From positions 186,001-250,000 of the forward strand of contig JAJJXM010000034.1 in the NCBI GenBank assembly GCA_024516155.1: DNA of 64,000 bases. The letters are read 5' to 3'. Both the position numbers and the translations under genes were made by a program. Below the pieces are notes generated by a model that did no database searches, was not told the DNA's origin, and saw nothing but the letters and a program-made list of their open reading frames with translations. Of the stretch, positions 32,901-45,109 are shown in pieces; within the stretch, counting starts at the first letter, position 1, and each line of letters opens with the position of its first letter. Source of the stretch: Pyronema omphalodes. Its lineage: Eukaryota; Ascomycota; Pezizomycetes; Pezizales; Pyronemataceae.

Positions 32901-35570
32901 TTATTAACAATAATCCACCCTTCAAAATGACTCCCTCGTCTCATCCACTCACACGAGCACACGGCTGAGTGTTTTCCGTAAGGCTCACAACCGGCCATGA
33001 ACGGCGGATATCCTTTCATCTGTCATCTTCCATCCGGCGTGATGCCTTCCGTATATGTATCCACCATAAAAGCTTTAAGCAAGCTTCTCCACCAGCATAA
33101 GGATATTACCGAAATCCAAACGGTCCGGGGAAAAACCCCGCCTTTAAACTAGTCTATAGCACTATGGTTCATACACCATCATAGCATCAGGGCGAAGCAT
33201 CTAGTTGAGCACCATCGCAACACCATCGCAACACCAGCGAAAGACCAGCGAAAGACCAGTGAAAGACCAACGGAATCATCAACCGCATTACCATAGACGC
33301 GGATAACAGATGCCGATGCCGATGGCATATCGCGCCAATACGGGAGCCCCGAAAATTCCTAAACTAACCTGAATATAGTTTTATAGTGTAGATGTATATA
33401 TGTAGATATATAGGACGATGAAGATGACGAAGCTCCGTGCTGTATTCACTTATTTACCTACATACTACCAATTCCTAATGGCTGATGTCTAATTTCCAGT
33501 TCCCGATTCCTGACTCCCAGTGTCTGATATCTGATATCTGATGACCGTTTCCCAATTCCCGAAGGAGATGAATATGGAGATGGAGGTAGATAGGGTTATG
33601 CACAAATAGCGTAGGGTATAGGGTAGGGTATAGATACACCTACATAATTTATTCCCTGCCTGGGTAATGCCACAGGCATATACATATGCACTATAACCCG
33701 CCTCCCTCACCCCTTCCCGAGATAGGTGGAGATAGAGATATGGAGATAGAGATGGGGATAGGGTCCCTTTGAAGCTATAGAGGAGATGAGCTTTAAGGAA
33801 AGCGATCACAGGATGATGGGAAGGGCAAGGTGTTGAGGATTCCAGCGAGTGAAATTTACTGGGATTGTTATGGGTTTTTGATTGGGAAACGTTTCTGGAA
33901 AAAGATTGGTGATTTGATATTTGATGATTGATTGAAAATCAATCACTAGTAAATGATTGATAAAGTAATTAGCAGTTAGATTAGATTAGATAGATCGTGG
34001 ATTTGATTTTGATTTTTAATCATACACCATTGGGGGCCTTTAAGACCTATGCGGGAATCTAAAATCATTTTTCCCGTCCTCGTGGCCGAAGCCACCTAAA
34101 GAGGCCACCCAATCTCCTTCTCCTCGTGACGTCCCCAAAAATAAGTAATGTAACGAAAGAACAAAAGCAACGGGGAAGAAAAATAAATAAATCAAACAGT
34201 GGATCAGATTGGCTCAGATTACATACATGTAGATATAGAATTTGAAGCGGAAGTGGAAGTGGAAGTTTACAGTATGGTATGGTATGTCACAGCTCTCTTC
34301 GTACAGCATGGAATCAACACAATCAAACCGAACACAACAATAACAATATAAAAGGAGCTTCCAAAGGAAATAATTTGTCAACCTTTCAATTAATAAAACA
34401 ACCACACACTCCCGATTCTTGTTTCCCTATTTTCACGTGATTCATGACTGATCACTGAAAAACATGCAACGGCAGTCAATTCACCAGCGGGTCTAAAGAA
34501 GCATGAAGCCGTAAACAAAAAAAAATAGATGAATATAGACATGACATATAGCATATGGTGTGCAAATACTAATCTACAAATCTCGGAACCCAGAGATCTG
34601 GTTTAAATTATGATTATGATTACGAGGTGCATAATGCATAATGCAGAATGTAGCCAGCCAGCCAGGCGAACCATTTTTTTTTTCTTTTTGAACCAAAAAG
34701 ATGAGTTAATGGTATTTATGTGGTTTAAGAGAATAATGGTGGAGGAAGGACATAATTTTGATCTATGGTGTTAGAAAAGCGATAGATAAAGATAACCCTC
34801 GATTACCTTAATAGATCACTTAGTATGTATATACCCGAAGACCGTAAGACATGATCGTGATTTATAATACGCATGGGCTTTTCTGTGTTCCACATTGTGA
34901 GAATATCTCTAGTAAATGTCTCTAGGATGTTTTACTAGCTGATGTATGTTGATATCTTTGCTTCTCTGATTATTTCATGACTCTCTACTTCAAACATATA
35001 ACCATATCCATAAGACAAAATACATACGGCGAGATAACATCGTTCGAATGCACCCCGCACCAATCATTAGCGTAAAACCAAATAAAACATACCATCAAGG
35101 ACAATTATTTCCCTAACCACGAAGCCGGCGTGATTCTTAGGGTTACTCAATCCCTTTCAACATCAGGCGATTGTTTCACTGAGGGTCGCCGTCTCCGGTC
35201 AAAACTAGCCCCGGCGGTAAAATAAACGACAGCTCACAATTACAATTACAATTTGTGGGAAAGAAGGAGGAGGAGTACATCATCGACGCCCCCTTCCCCG
35301 CCCCGCCCCGCCCTGCCCCCTAACCCACGAGCATGAGGAAACTCAAATCCTAACCAACAGCCTCAGTATTCTCTAACTCTGCTCCACAATAGTAGTTCAC
35401 CGGTAGCGGTTGGATGAAATCACGGTTGTAATACTATATGGCGCCTCCCGCTAAAGAAAATGATGTTTATGCAGTAATCCGATCATAATTTATTACTGTA
35501 ATGCAAACATGCGAAATCCGAAAAAGAAAAAATATATTTAGAGTTCTCAAGTCTAAAAAACGGCTGCCAT
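29999..35570. other. 5.6-kb interval without a recognised gene
   Basis: Frames here are short or antisense pairs. Those at 30326-30607 (minus, opens on TTG) and 30924-31253 (plus) are the most protein-like but show no domain, and I do not call them. Also present: C14 at 31360-31373, small GAAAGACCA repeats at about 33238-33270, TAGGGTA repeats at about 33608-33630, and homopurine/AT-rich stretches. Confidence 0.5.
31360..31373. repeat. C14 homopolymer
   Basis: Fourteen consecutive C on the plus strand. Confidence 0.9.
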
Positions 35571-37735
35571 CTACATCAATCTAACACCGGCCTGTTTACT
35601 CTTCTTAGCCGCAGCCGAGACGGCGTTATCAACTGCGGATCCAAGTCCACCTGCTGCTTCTCTCTTCTTTTCGTCTTCAATCTTCTTTAGACGTTTCTCA
35701 GTCTTTGCTTTGCCTGATCCCTTACCATGGAATTGATGGGAGAGGTATTTGAAAGCCTGCAAAACTATTAGCTTCCATCCTCTTGATTATAGAAATGAAA
35801 AAAATACATACCTCCTTCTGATTCATCTCACGTCCAAACTCATCCTTATAGCTGAGGTTAACATCCGGCTTGTAGTCTTTAAATCTAGCCGCCATTTCCC
35901 TGGCCTCTTGAAGATCTCTCTGTTTATTCTCCCATCTAGCATGATCTTCACGTTCTCGTGCAGACATGCGCTCAAACTTTCCACTCTGTCTGTCCTTAAG
36001 TCTTGCAGCCTTTGCCTTCTCCTCAGCTTCAATTTCGTGTAAACGTTTCTGAGCACGGAAGCGGTCGCGGTCACGAATAAGCTGTGCTTTCGCCTCAGCC
36101 TCGGGGTCACGCTTGAGTAATCCACGCTGGTTGAGCATAGCCAGTGTTGCTCCAATACCACGAGAAATAGTAGTTTCTTCCTCGAGACCAGTGGAGGTGA
36201 TAGCAGGAATAGTTGGCTCCTCAGGCTTAGCAGAGGTACTGCGCTCATCCCTGATCATGTTGATGTCTCCATCTTCTTCCATAGCCTCAGGTCCGTCCTC
36301 TTCTTTAGCCTCAGGTGACATTTGTGACGGTGCTTCTGATACCTCTGGCTTGGGCTTGCGTTCCGAAACGGTAGGAGCACGAAGTGTAGCGACGAACTCA
36401 GAAGTCTCATCAATGACAAGACCTGGTTCTTCTTCATCTTCGTCCATAGCATTAGGTGTAGATACAGCCTCAGTTTCTTCACGGAGCTGTCGAGCAATGT
36501 CGGCAGGTTTCATAAGCTTTCGCTTTTTGAGAGCAGTACGACGCTTTAGAGCTAATGACGCTTGGAGGTCGTCGTCATCAATGAAGTTGACGTCTTCGGC
36601 AATTTTCCGCTTGGGCTTGGGAGCCACAGGTAGGTCGTCTTCGAGCTCCATAGCGTTTTCATCGGCAGGAGGGCCAGGGGTAGTGGCATCAAAAGTAATT
36701 GCGTCTTCATCGTCGTCGGCACGTCTACGTGTAGACTTCTTCTTCGTCTTCTTAGGCTTTTTGACTTTAATAGAGGAGGGGTCGACATAATCAGAGGGGA
36801 CTTCTGATTCTATATTCACGAAAGGCAATTAGCAGCCAGACTGTGTGTAAAGTTAGAAAAAGGAAAGAGAGAAGCTTACGTATGTCTAAGCTTAAAGCTG
36901 TCTGTTTGAGCTTTGCCGCCACTTCTTGACGATAAGTCTCGTTGCCAGCCAGACTACCAGTACCGTCAAGGACAAACCTCTTCTTTAGCCGTGCTTTGTC
37001 CTCCTCATCATCATACTGTGCAAGTAATCGCTTCTCTCCAGTCTCGTCTTCGTCATCGAATACGTTGTATGCGGGCTTCTTCTTCTTGAGTTCGAGGCGT
37101 TCGGCGAGGCGTTCACGTTCGACAAGGTCGGTGGAGATGAGCTCGTCGCCCTCCTCTGTGCTTCGTCAGTATTTTTCCAATTAATCGTAGAGATTTTTGA
37201 AAGCCATACCCTCGTTTTCCTCGATAGTAGTATCCTTCAACGTCAAAATAGTTTCTCCTCCGAGATCCCCAAGATCTGCAAGATCATGCGAAACCTTAAG
37301 TCCCTGCAACTCGGCTGAAGTATACTCTTTTCTCTCTCTTGACTCTCTCTCTAGCTCCTCTTCCATTTCTCTTGCAATCTCATCCGCCTTCTTCTTCTGT
37401 CTTTTCTTCATCTTCTTAACCCAATCCTTCACATCTTCCTCGTCATCCTGATCGGCTAGACCCTTTCCCTCCAACTTCCTAAACCTCTGCGCCTGTTCTC
37501 TCGCCCTCTTAATTTCATCTTGCCTTCGCTTCCTCGCAGCTTCTTTTTCAACCTCGGCTTCGTGCGCCTTCCAGTTATCAACGGCGCGTCGTTCGCGGCC
37601 TTCGGCTGTATCTTCGTAGATCGGTTCGCTGCTAGGTGTCGCTGCTGGTGCGGTGTCGACTTTCAGAGGTTTTAATCCGAGAGACAAACGGATTTTGTTG
37701 GTTTCTTCAATGGAGAGCTCGGAGTCTTGCGCCAT
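35571..37735 (-). CDS. snu66: U4/U6.U5 tri-snRNP protein Snu66/SART1
   Basis: Four exons (37210-37735, 36880-37155, 35812-36809, 35571-35756) give 661 aa. Introns of 54, 70 and 55 nt have GTATG/GTAAG donors. Family hallmarks are an N-terminal LSIEETNKIRLSLGLKPL, the block ETILTLKDTTIEENE joined across intron 1 to GDELIS...KKKKPAY, then DIQSEVPSDYVDPS spanning intron 2, and the C-terminal signature AFKYLSHQFHGKGSGK with KRLKKIEDE after intron 3. Snu66 is a nuclear scaffold of the tri-snRNP needed for spliceosome activation. The middle is charged, with acidic segments and coiled Lys/Arg/Glu runs. Each splice junction reconstructs a conserved motif, which supports the model. The next minus-strand gene lies 384 nt upstream. 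Confidence 0.93.
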
Positions 37736-38119
37736 TTTCGTGGATGGATGTGGAACGGGTGAGGTCCAATGCGGGTGACGCGCAAAGCAAAGCTGGGAGC
37801 GTGGCGAAGGTAGGGTAAAATCTTCCTAGCTCGAGGCGCGAGTTTAGGCCGTCCGTATGGCGCATGAGGTCACGTTAGCATGTGAAAAACGCGTTTTCCA
37901 TGCACTTTTTTGGAGCGAGCATCCAGAACTTTGGGTAAGCTGGTAAAATACAGCTTTTGATAGAAGTTCAATTTGTACAGATACACACTAAGCCCATCCG
38001 GAGAATTCTGACATTTTTATATATCCTAAACTCCTCCAAAATAACAAACTAAAAAAAACCAATGCTTTTGAAAATAGAACCGTGTATACATCATTACGCC
38101 ATCCCGATAGAATCAAAAA
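37736..38119. other. Intergenic spacer, snu66 promoter
   Basis: 384 nt between the end of the L1-domain gene and the snu66 start, both on the minus strand. It must hold the 3' signals of the former and the promoter of the latter. No specific element identified. Confidence 0.5.
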
Positions 38120-39348
38120 TTACTCCTTCGCCTCCTCAACCTTCGCCTTCTTCACCTTCTTCGCTGCGGGTGCCTCAACCACCTGGTCGTCGCTGACAGG
38201 CTTAGTTTCGCTCAAACCCTTCCTCTTCAAGCTCCGTGCCTCCTTACGGTCCTTGCGTTGCTGGTTCTTCTCCTCAATCTTCCTCAAACGCTCGGCCTCC
38301 TCCTCAGGTTTCAACACATCCTCATCACCGTACAAGTCTGCCGCCACGTAAATGGGCAAACTTGCACTGTTGGGGCTCTTAATGTGTAAACTCTTGATGT
38401 TCTTGAATCCACCAGGGATCTTCTTCTCAGCGAGGGCATCGACAACGGCGGAAACGTTCTCAACGACCTGCTCGGGGGTGTGGGTAGACAAGGAAACCTT
38501 GACGGAGGTAGTCGCGGAAGCGGCAAGGTGAGCCACTGTGCTGTCCAAAACCTTCTGAACCATTTTCTTAAGCTGGTCGGGCTTGTCGTTATCGGCAACC
38601 TTGACGGCAATGGGGACCTTAGCAGTCTTCTTGTAGAAAACGCTACCGAGAGCGGTAGGGAGCATAGTAACAATTCTGTCGTCCGCAATGAAGATATCGT
38701 GCGAGTCGCAAAGCTGGCGGCGAGACTCGAAAGTCTTGAACTTCTTCTTCAATTTACCGATTCCAACAACCTTGGTAATGACATTCTCGAGGCCGGCGGC
38801 GGTAACGGCATCCTTGAAGTGGCGCTGGGGGTCCTTGACGATCAAGCAGAAGGTAGTGGTGGGAGGAAGGATGGGCGTAGGGAGAGCAATTTGGGTCGGC
38901 TTGAGCGAGCGCTGGTCGCTGATGTATTTTTTGGTAGTCAAGACGAGCCATACGGGAACGGCAGAATCGGCGGGGTTGGAGGGGTCAGCCAAAAGGTTGG
39001 TCTTTCCTTCGGAGGTCTCTTCGGCGGCAATGTGCTTGAGCAATGCGCGGGCAGCTTTGAGGGTCTTTTCTTGTCAGCTATTATTTTTTTAATATTTCTT
39101 CAAGTAATTCTGACCTGTGCCTTGTCAAGCTTGTAAGGAGTAGCCTGTCCGGGGTGAATTGCAAGAGCAGCAGTCTTCTCAACAAGCTTCTCAGCAGTCT
39201 TTGACTTCTCGGTGGGCTTCTCAACAACGGCGACAGCCTTGGTGGTCTTTGCTTCGCTTTCGGCAAGCTTTGCGTTAACGTCGACTGCGGCGGCAGGCTT
39301 CTCAGCCTTCTTGGCACCGGTGGGCTTGCTTTTCTTTGTGCGAGTCAT
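38120..39348 (-). CDS. Ribosomal L1-domain ribosome-biogenesis protein (Cic1/Utp30 type)
   Basis: Exons 39115-39348 and 38120-39064 (intron 50 nt, GTCAGA donor, GCTGAC branch, AAAAG acceptor) give 392 aa. The N-terminal 60 residues are Lys/Ala-rich. The L1-like fold follows: YKLDKAQTLKAARALLKHI across the splice junction, VWLVLTTKKYI, FCLIVKDPQRHFKD, IADDRIVTMLPTALGSVF, PIAVKV, and a C-terminal strand FKNIKSLHIKSPNSASLPIY. The tail is basic and coiled (RKEARSLKRKG, AAKKVKKAK), as in nucleolar proteins. Yeast Cic1 and Utp30 act in pre-60S and pre-40S assembly respectively. Length and tails favour Cic1 but the choice is not certain. Confidence 0.87.
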
Positions 39349-42327
39349 TGTGTAGTTGTGTATGTTGTTGTATTTGATTGTGAAAGATTGACTGCAGAAC
39401 AGCGCTCGATGTAACTTTTTTCTTTTGAAGTGAGCTAAAACTTTTGCTTGGCGGGCCTCGCGACTACGTAAGCACGTGATATTACTAGGTTAGCGCGCAG
39501 AGCAATCGCGCTTCGCGACAGGGATTCAATTTAGCTCGAGTGTAGCCTTACCTTCATGGCCAGCGCGGGAGGAAAGTGTATTTGTTGATTTTAAAGCTAT
39601 GGAGAAGGAAAACAGTTAGATACACGGAAAATTTATTCATATTATTCGGCTGCATGGTATTCGAGACCTTTCAAACGATTCGGCTGCTGCGTCTAATCAG
39701 AACTGGGGTTCTCAATCAATTTTGAAATTAGTTAGAAAGAGTTGAAATCGGAACGGATAAGGATGTATCGCGCAACAATTTGAAGAATTTGAAGACCGAG
39801 AAGCCATTGGTTGACAAAGGTAAATTGTGAAGACAAAAAATGCCATGTTCCATAGCTATACGCTGATAGAGGAATTGGATAAGGTATTTAGTGGTTAGGA
39901 TTAGGATGGATAACAATTATTAACATTAGTTGTCAGCATATAAAAATGCAAGCGTATATTCATGATGCGCATTGTATAATGTTAATGGTGAGGGCCCGGA
40001 ATTTGGCCTGCTATTGTGTTGATATCTTGACATCAATCATCAATTATCAATCATCAATTATCAATCATCAGTTATGAAAAATTCTACCAAGTCGAGTACG
40101 GGCCTCAGTAATCAGAGTATGTACTTGTTTGTGAATCCCATAAAATTAATATCAAACTCAAAACTTCATTTCGCCCATGACACCTTTCAAGTTACCAAAC
40201 TGCAATAAACCCCGCCACGAATCTCCTGATTTTCACCGCAATGCCACCCAGAAGTTAAAATAAATGCTACAAACATCTCACTTTCTATGCTCAATTCACA
40301 ATCATCACTGTGTCTGCACCATGTAGAGCTGGCTTAATTTTCCCGATCTTCACTATGAACCCTACGAAAAGGAGTGGAATACGTCAATGATCTCGAAATC
40401 TAACTCCCTATATCAGTCTCAGTATCGGAGCATTATCCATTGTACGGAGAATGCCTTTAGGAAAACAGTAATGATAAGGACAGCAGGGCATTGATGCAAG
40501 CCATTCCACTGAGTTCAGTGGTTTTCAGACGTTAAATCAGCAGGAACATCGTGTGGTAATGTATACAGGTACAAGGGTACGTCTGGCGTCCTGTTGTATT
40601 GTTACGCCTAACGTTTGCCCCCTTATACAACCGTAAGTGCCAAAAAAACTACCTCCATCAAGCACCAAACATTTTTTAATGATCATGATTAAATTTAGCT
40701 ATTACAAAGTTCTTAAACCCTCAGTCTTCCTCGTGAAACATCCGGTATTGAGATTATTCTATCACTATGTCCGAATCATATGTTATGTACCGTACTTAAG
40801 CCACCCCGGAATACTGTCTTAGCTACTGATCCATCACGAAAATATATTTCTAAATTACTACAGATATTTGGTAAAATAAATACCAATGCATTCCGTGTAT
40901 ATCATACCGAACACCGCTGTAACTTTTCTGCACATGTTACCTTACGAAGAACAGTCTTCCTATACTATTGATACCCTTTGCCACTCATCTTACTACCGCT
41001 TTTTTTGGATATGTATAAGTACATAACCTTCAAACAGGAGCTGGCTACATCAAGTAATCCATTTTCCTTGGAAACCTTTCGGTAGTCGAGTGATATATTG
41101 TGATTCCGTTAGACGTTAATGGTGATTGTAGAGTTTTCTCCCGAAACAGTGTTGATATATTTTTACTAAATTTTCTTTATCCAATGCTACGAGGTGATAA
41201 AATGACGAAGACTAACGGTTATAAATAGGGTCGGGACACCCGAAGTCCACAGGCACCTTTCAACTGCATAGTCTGCAATGGCTGATTTATGTATATTCAT
41301 TCCACAAGCTATTGAAATATATCACAGCGGGAGAATTACCACATACTAAACCTATTTAACCTTTAATACTCAACCCAACCTTTAACCCCTTAATGCATAC
41401 TATACCACCTCCCAAAAATGATCCTGCCGTGCCGCGTGAAGCATTTCTCACAATACATATAACAACTACATTCTTTTCTTTCCAGTAAACCACATGCTTC
41501 CCTATTCAATTGGATCACTACCACATCCCCCATTCCTTCCCTTCATCCTGCATGGACCTTCTAAGCCTCCGCCAGCAGATTATCCAATAAACAAATGGTA
41601 TAAACAAACCCCCCATTTCTTCTAGTTTTCATCTTGTCTTCTCATCCCCTTGAGCTATCAATCCGTAACTTGACTTCCTTATACATAAATCTGTTATTAT
41701 CACTAATCATTAACTATCACCATCTGGTTAGCAATTAAATACGACTGGCAGTCTGGCACCAGCTTGCCTAGCTGCCTAGCTGCCTAGCTGCCTAGCTATG
41801 TAGGATTATAGCTTTTGATTAAAATAGGGGTTTGAATATGGATGATATGTCTAGCTAGCTTTTTTTGCTGCTGATTTGGGTATGTAAATATTTTATCTTT
41901 ACTACATGCTTATACTCGACGTCATTCCTTTGAATTTAACGGGTCTTTAATGAAGCCTTCTTATCCAATACTGATGACTTCCCAAGTTGCAATATTGTTG
42001 TATTCGAATATCACCAAGCAACTGGGTTTGAATAATGTGTCAACTGATCAAGATTAAAAATTAATTAAGCATTCAATTGGTTTTTGGTGTGCGCTGGTGG
42101 TTGGATAAGCAAGCGAGTGATGGACTGTGATTTGTTATTGCAGTTTGGAACTGTTATCACCCAGTTGATGTACTTACACGCAACCTGGGTAAGAATTATA
42201 ATGTAATAAATGGTATCATTGATTCAGTAAAACTTAAACTTAAACTATCAGTAGCTATCAAAACATCTTCCTAAGAAAGCAAAACATTTCACCCGCAATT
42301 TCGAGTGCGTATTACAAATTTACGAGG
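39349..42327. other. 3-kb intergenic interval, AT-rich
   Basis: No gene supported. Contains a short tandem CAATTATCAATCAT repeat at about 40033-40075 and a CTAGCTGC repeat (GCCTAGCT units) at about 41767-41803. Open frames are all short. Confidence 0.55.
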
Positions 42328-43500
42328 TTACAACTCCTCAGCCGTATACGTCTCCTCCCCTTTACCTCCACTCTCGCCATCATAAACCAATCTCTCCGAT
42401 TTCCCCGTTATAGTCCCATTCCACTCCCCCTTCTTCCCATCCGGTCCCATATAGACTCTAAAAATCTCCTCCAACATACCCTCAGGAATCTGCATATGCC
42501 CACCATCCACTTCCACCATTTCCAGACGACCACTTTCATCCAGTTGTTTCAACCCCAACCAATCCTCTTTATAAAGTTTTCTTTCCCTTAACGGAACCGT
42601 TCCATTAACCCCATCATAAAACCACGCACTTTCCTTCGGCACAACAGTTTCATCATGTTTCCACATGACCATAACGAATCTTTCCAATGCTGATAATCGC
42701 TGTTTAAAAACCAATCGTTTCTTTTCATCTTCACCCCAAGCACCGGCACCCCATTTTTTCATTTCCTCTGTCTTGATCATAGATTCCGTACCAGTTTCCC
42801 TCCCACCATTAACCTCCAATAACCAATCCGCAACCAGTTCCCCACCTTCATTAAGATACTGAGCCGGCACGACATTTCCCTGTACCCAGCTCCCCCATCT
42901 ATTTCTGTACAGCAATCCACACCACCATTGCATCGAGCAATCCACTGTGAATTTCGAGATTCCATTATGTTGCGAGCCCATTGTTACCAATGTTCTGGGT
43001 TTTAGGCCGGGACAGGATTGGATTAGTCCCCGGAGGAATTGCCCGCCTTGGCTGAAACCTAGAGCGTTGAAACCTTGTGAAAGGGCGGGGTCTTGTTGAA
43101 GTTGTGAGCAGACGGAGGAGATTTGCGTGGGGACATGGCCGAGGAAGGTAGCGGAGCGATCGGAGGAGCTGGAGGGAGACAGGGCAATTATGTGCGTGGA
43201 TGAGGAGGGGTAGAGAGAGAGATAAGACGTTGAGACGGATTGGATTCCTTCGGAGTCGAAGCTATCACCTGTGTGGTTATGTTAGTAAATAATGTAGCAA
43301 AGAATAAGCTTTTTTAACGGTACTGAAAACGGAGAAGTCATCAGAGGCCCAAAAACATAAGAGAAATAACTCCGAAATAGTAAGGAATAAATCATATCGA
43401 TCTGAGGTAACGGGGTATAGACCCCCAAGTGCCATACCCCCAATCAATCCCCAATCCTATAACTCCAAATCTCCCAATCCCCCAATCTCCCACCCGCAAT

Positions 43501-43539
<39 letters not shown>

Positions 43540-43693
43540 ATAACCTACCAAGACCATGCCAAACAACCAGCGGCAGCGCAGTCCTTTCTTTCCCCTCATG
43601 GTACCGATTCCCCAGTGTCTTAACCAACGACACCTCAGCCGCCGTGGCCGTGGCCGTGGCTAGTAACAAAAACGGAAGCGTCGCAAACTTCAT
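42328..43693 (-). CDS. ppt1: Palmitoyl-protein thioesterase
   Basis: Exons 43549-43693 and 42328-43268 give 361 aa. Residues 1-19 form a signal peptide (MKFATLPFLLLATATATAA). The splice junction rebuilds the family motif VWHGLGDSFDSEGI. The nucleophile elbow GFSQGG puts catalytic Ser at 121. Asp254 (MWKHDETVVP) and His306 (VDGGHMQI) complete the triad at spacings like those of animal PPT1. Other conserved segments are TLVTMGSQHNGIS and EDWLGLKQLDESGRL. The enzyme removes S-palmitoyl groups from proteins in the lysosome/vacuole. The single intron is 280 nt, long for this window, and includes a run of 37 T (sense strand) close to its 5' end. The C-terminal ~25 residues are Gly/Glu-rich and not conserved. 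Confidence 0.93.
43502..43538. repeat. A37 homopolymer (T37 on the sense strand of the thioesterase intron)
   Basis: Thirty-seven uninterrupted A on the plus strand, starting about 10 nt inside the intron of the minus-strand thioesterase gene. Confidence 0.95.
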
Positions 43694-45109
43694 ATTTTCC
43701 GTATCGTGTTAGCGAAACGGGATATTTATTCGTTATTCGTAGTTCGTAGTCCGTACGTCGTACTTCGTAGTCCGTAGCTCGTAGTTCGCAGTTCAAGTTC
43801 GAAGTATCCCCAGTCTTTGTCGCTACTTCCAACCGTGGTGGTGGTGGTCGTCGTCGTCGTCGTCGGCGCAGTAGCAGTAGCAGTAGCAGTAGCAGTAGCT
43901 ATAACCGTAACCTCCTCACAGTATCTTCGCAGTCGCAGCCAGTCGCAGTATCTTCGCAGCCGTGTTCTTATATCCCCGTATCCTCGTATCTTTCTATCCT
44001 TTACCAACCAGTCCCTAAAGTTAAACCACTATCTCCTTATCCGTATCGTTACGCGCTATAGTGGGAGTCTGGGAACGTAACGACGGTAACGTAAGCTTGC
44101 CAGGCCGCCGGTCGCCATATCAGGTCGCCGGTCGCCAGCTTGCCAGGTCCGATCACGTGTAACCTATACCTCAGCCCCACGTCATGTTCCCCAGCCCCAG
44201 ATTCGCTGCCAAGTCTCCCACATTCCCGCGCGCTTGTTTCACGTAACTATGACACCATAAATACGCGAAACAAGCGAGTCGGTATCTGTACACGCGCGAT
44301 GATCTAAGCCGTCTCCATCCTCGCTATCACTCGCGTACTAGACTCTAGTATCTCGATTCCCGATTCTGGATTCCAGATTCCCGATTCTGGATTCTGGATT
44401 CTCGCCCTCCGCCCTCCGTCCTCCGCGCCCTGGAGTCCCGGAGACTCGGAGCCCGAAGACCGAATAAGCGATGTGCTGATCACTAGTCTATGTACTGTCT
44501 GTCTATAGGCCTTAGCTATGTATGTACATATCGTACACGTGTGGGGCCGTGATGAAGATGCAGGTGGGGTTGTATGTATGTGACGAGGTGAGGTGAGGTG
44601 ATGTGAGGTGAAAAAAAATTCAAATTCCGGCACGGGATCGGATGTAGGGTTTTTTTTTTGTTGTATGTATCCGAGTTTTGTATCCGAGCTCGGCGAGGCG
44701 GTTGGGACGGCGGGCTATTTCGTATCGATACGGTGCAGGATAATCTTCATTTTTTTTTATCCTGATACAAATCCCATCATCATTCGGTGTCAAGATCATT
44801 TTTCATGAGCACAGAATTAAAGAGTAAAATAATATTTTTTTAATTGTCATTTTTCTCAATCCTTTCATCACTTTAACCCATCCCATTACTTTTTTCCCAT
44901 CTAGAAAGTATACCTTTTACTAAAAATAAAATACGCACCATCCCATCAACTATAGTCGAGTTAATCCCGTGTAGAAATGTGTGAACCCAAATAAATAAAC
45001 TAACGAACATGCTATAGTGCGCCCTTTCCTTGAACAAAAACTCATACAATATGCAAAGCCTCGTTCCTTTGTTTGAGAAAAAAATATTGTCATCCATCAT
45101 AGCAGTCGT
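43694..45109. other. Intergenic, repeat-rich
   Basis: No gene. Holds degenerate CGTAGTC/TTCGTAG units (about 43735-43795), GGT/CGT/AGTAGC triplets (about 43838-43900), a duplicated CAGGTCGCCGGTCGCCA element (about 44098-44148), and CCCGATTCTGGATTC repeats (about 44355-44402). Confidence 0.6.
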
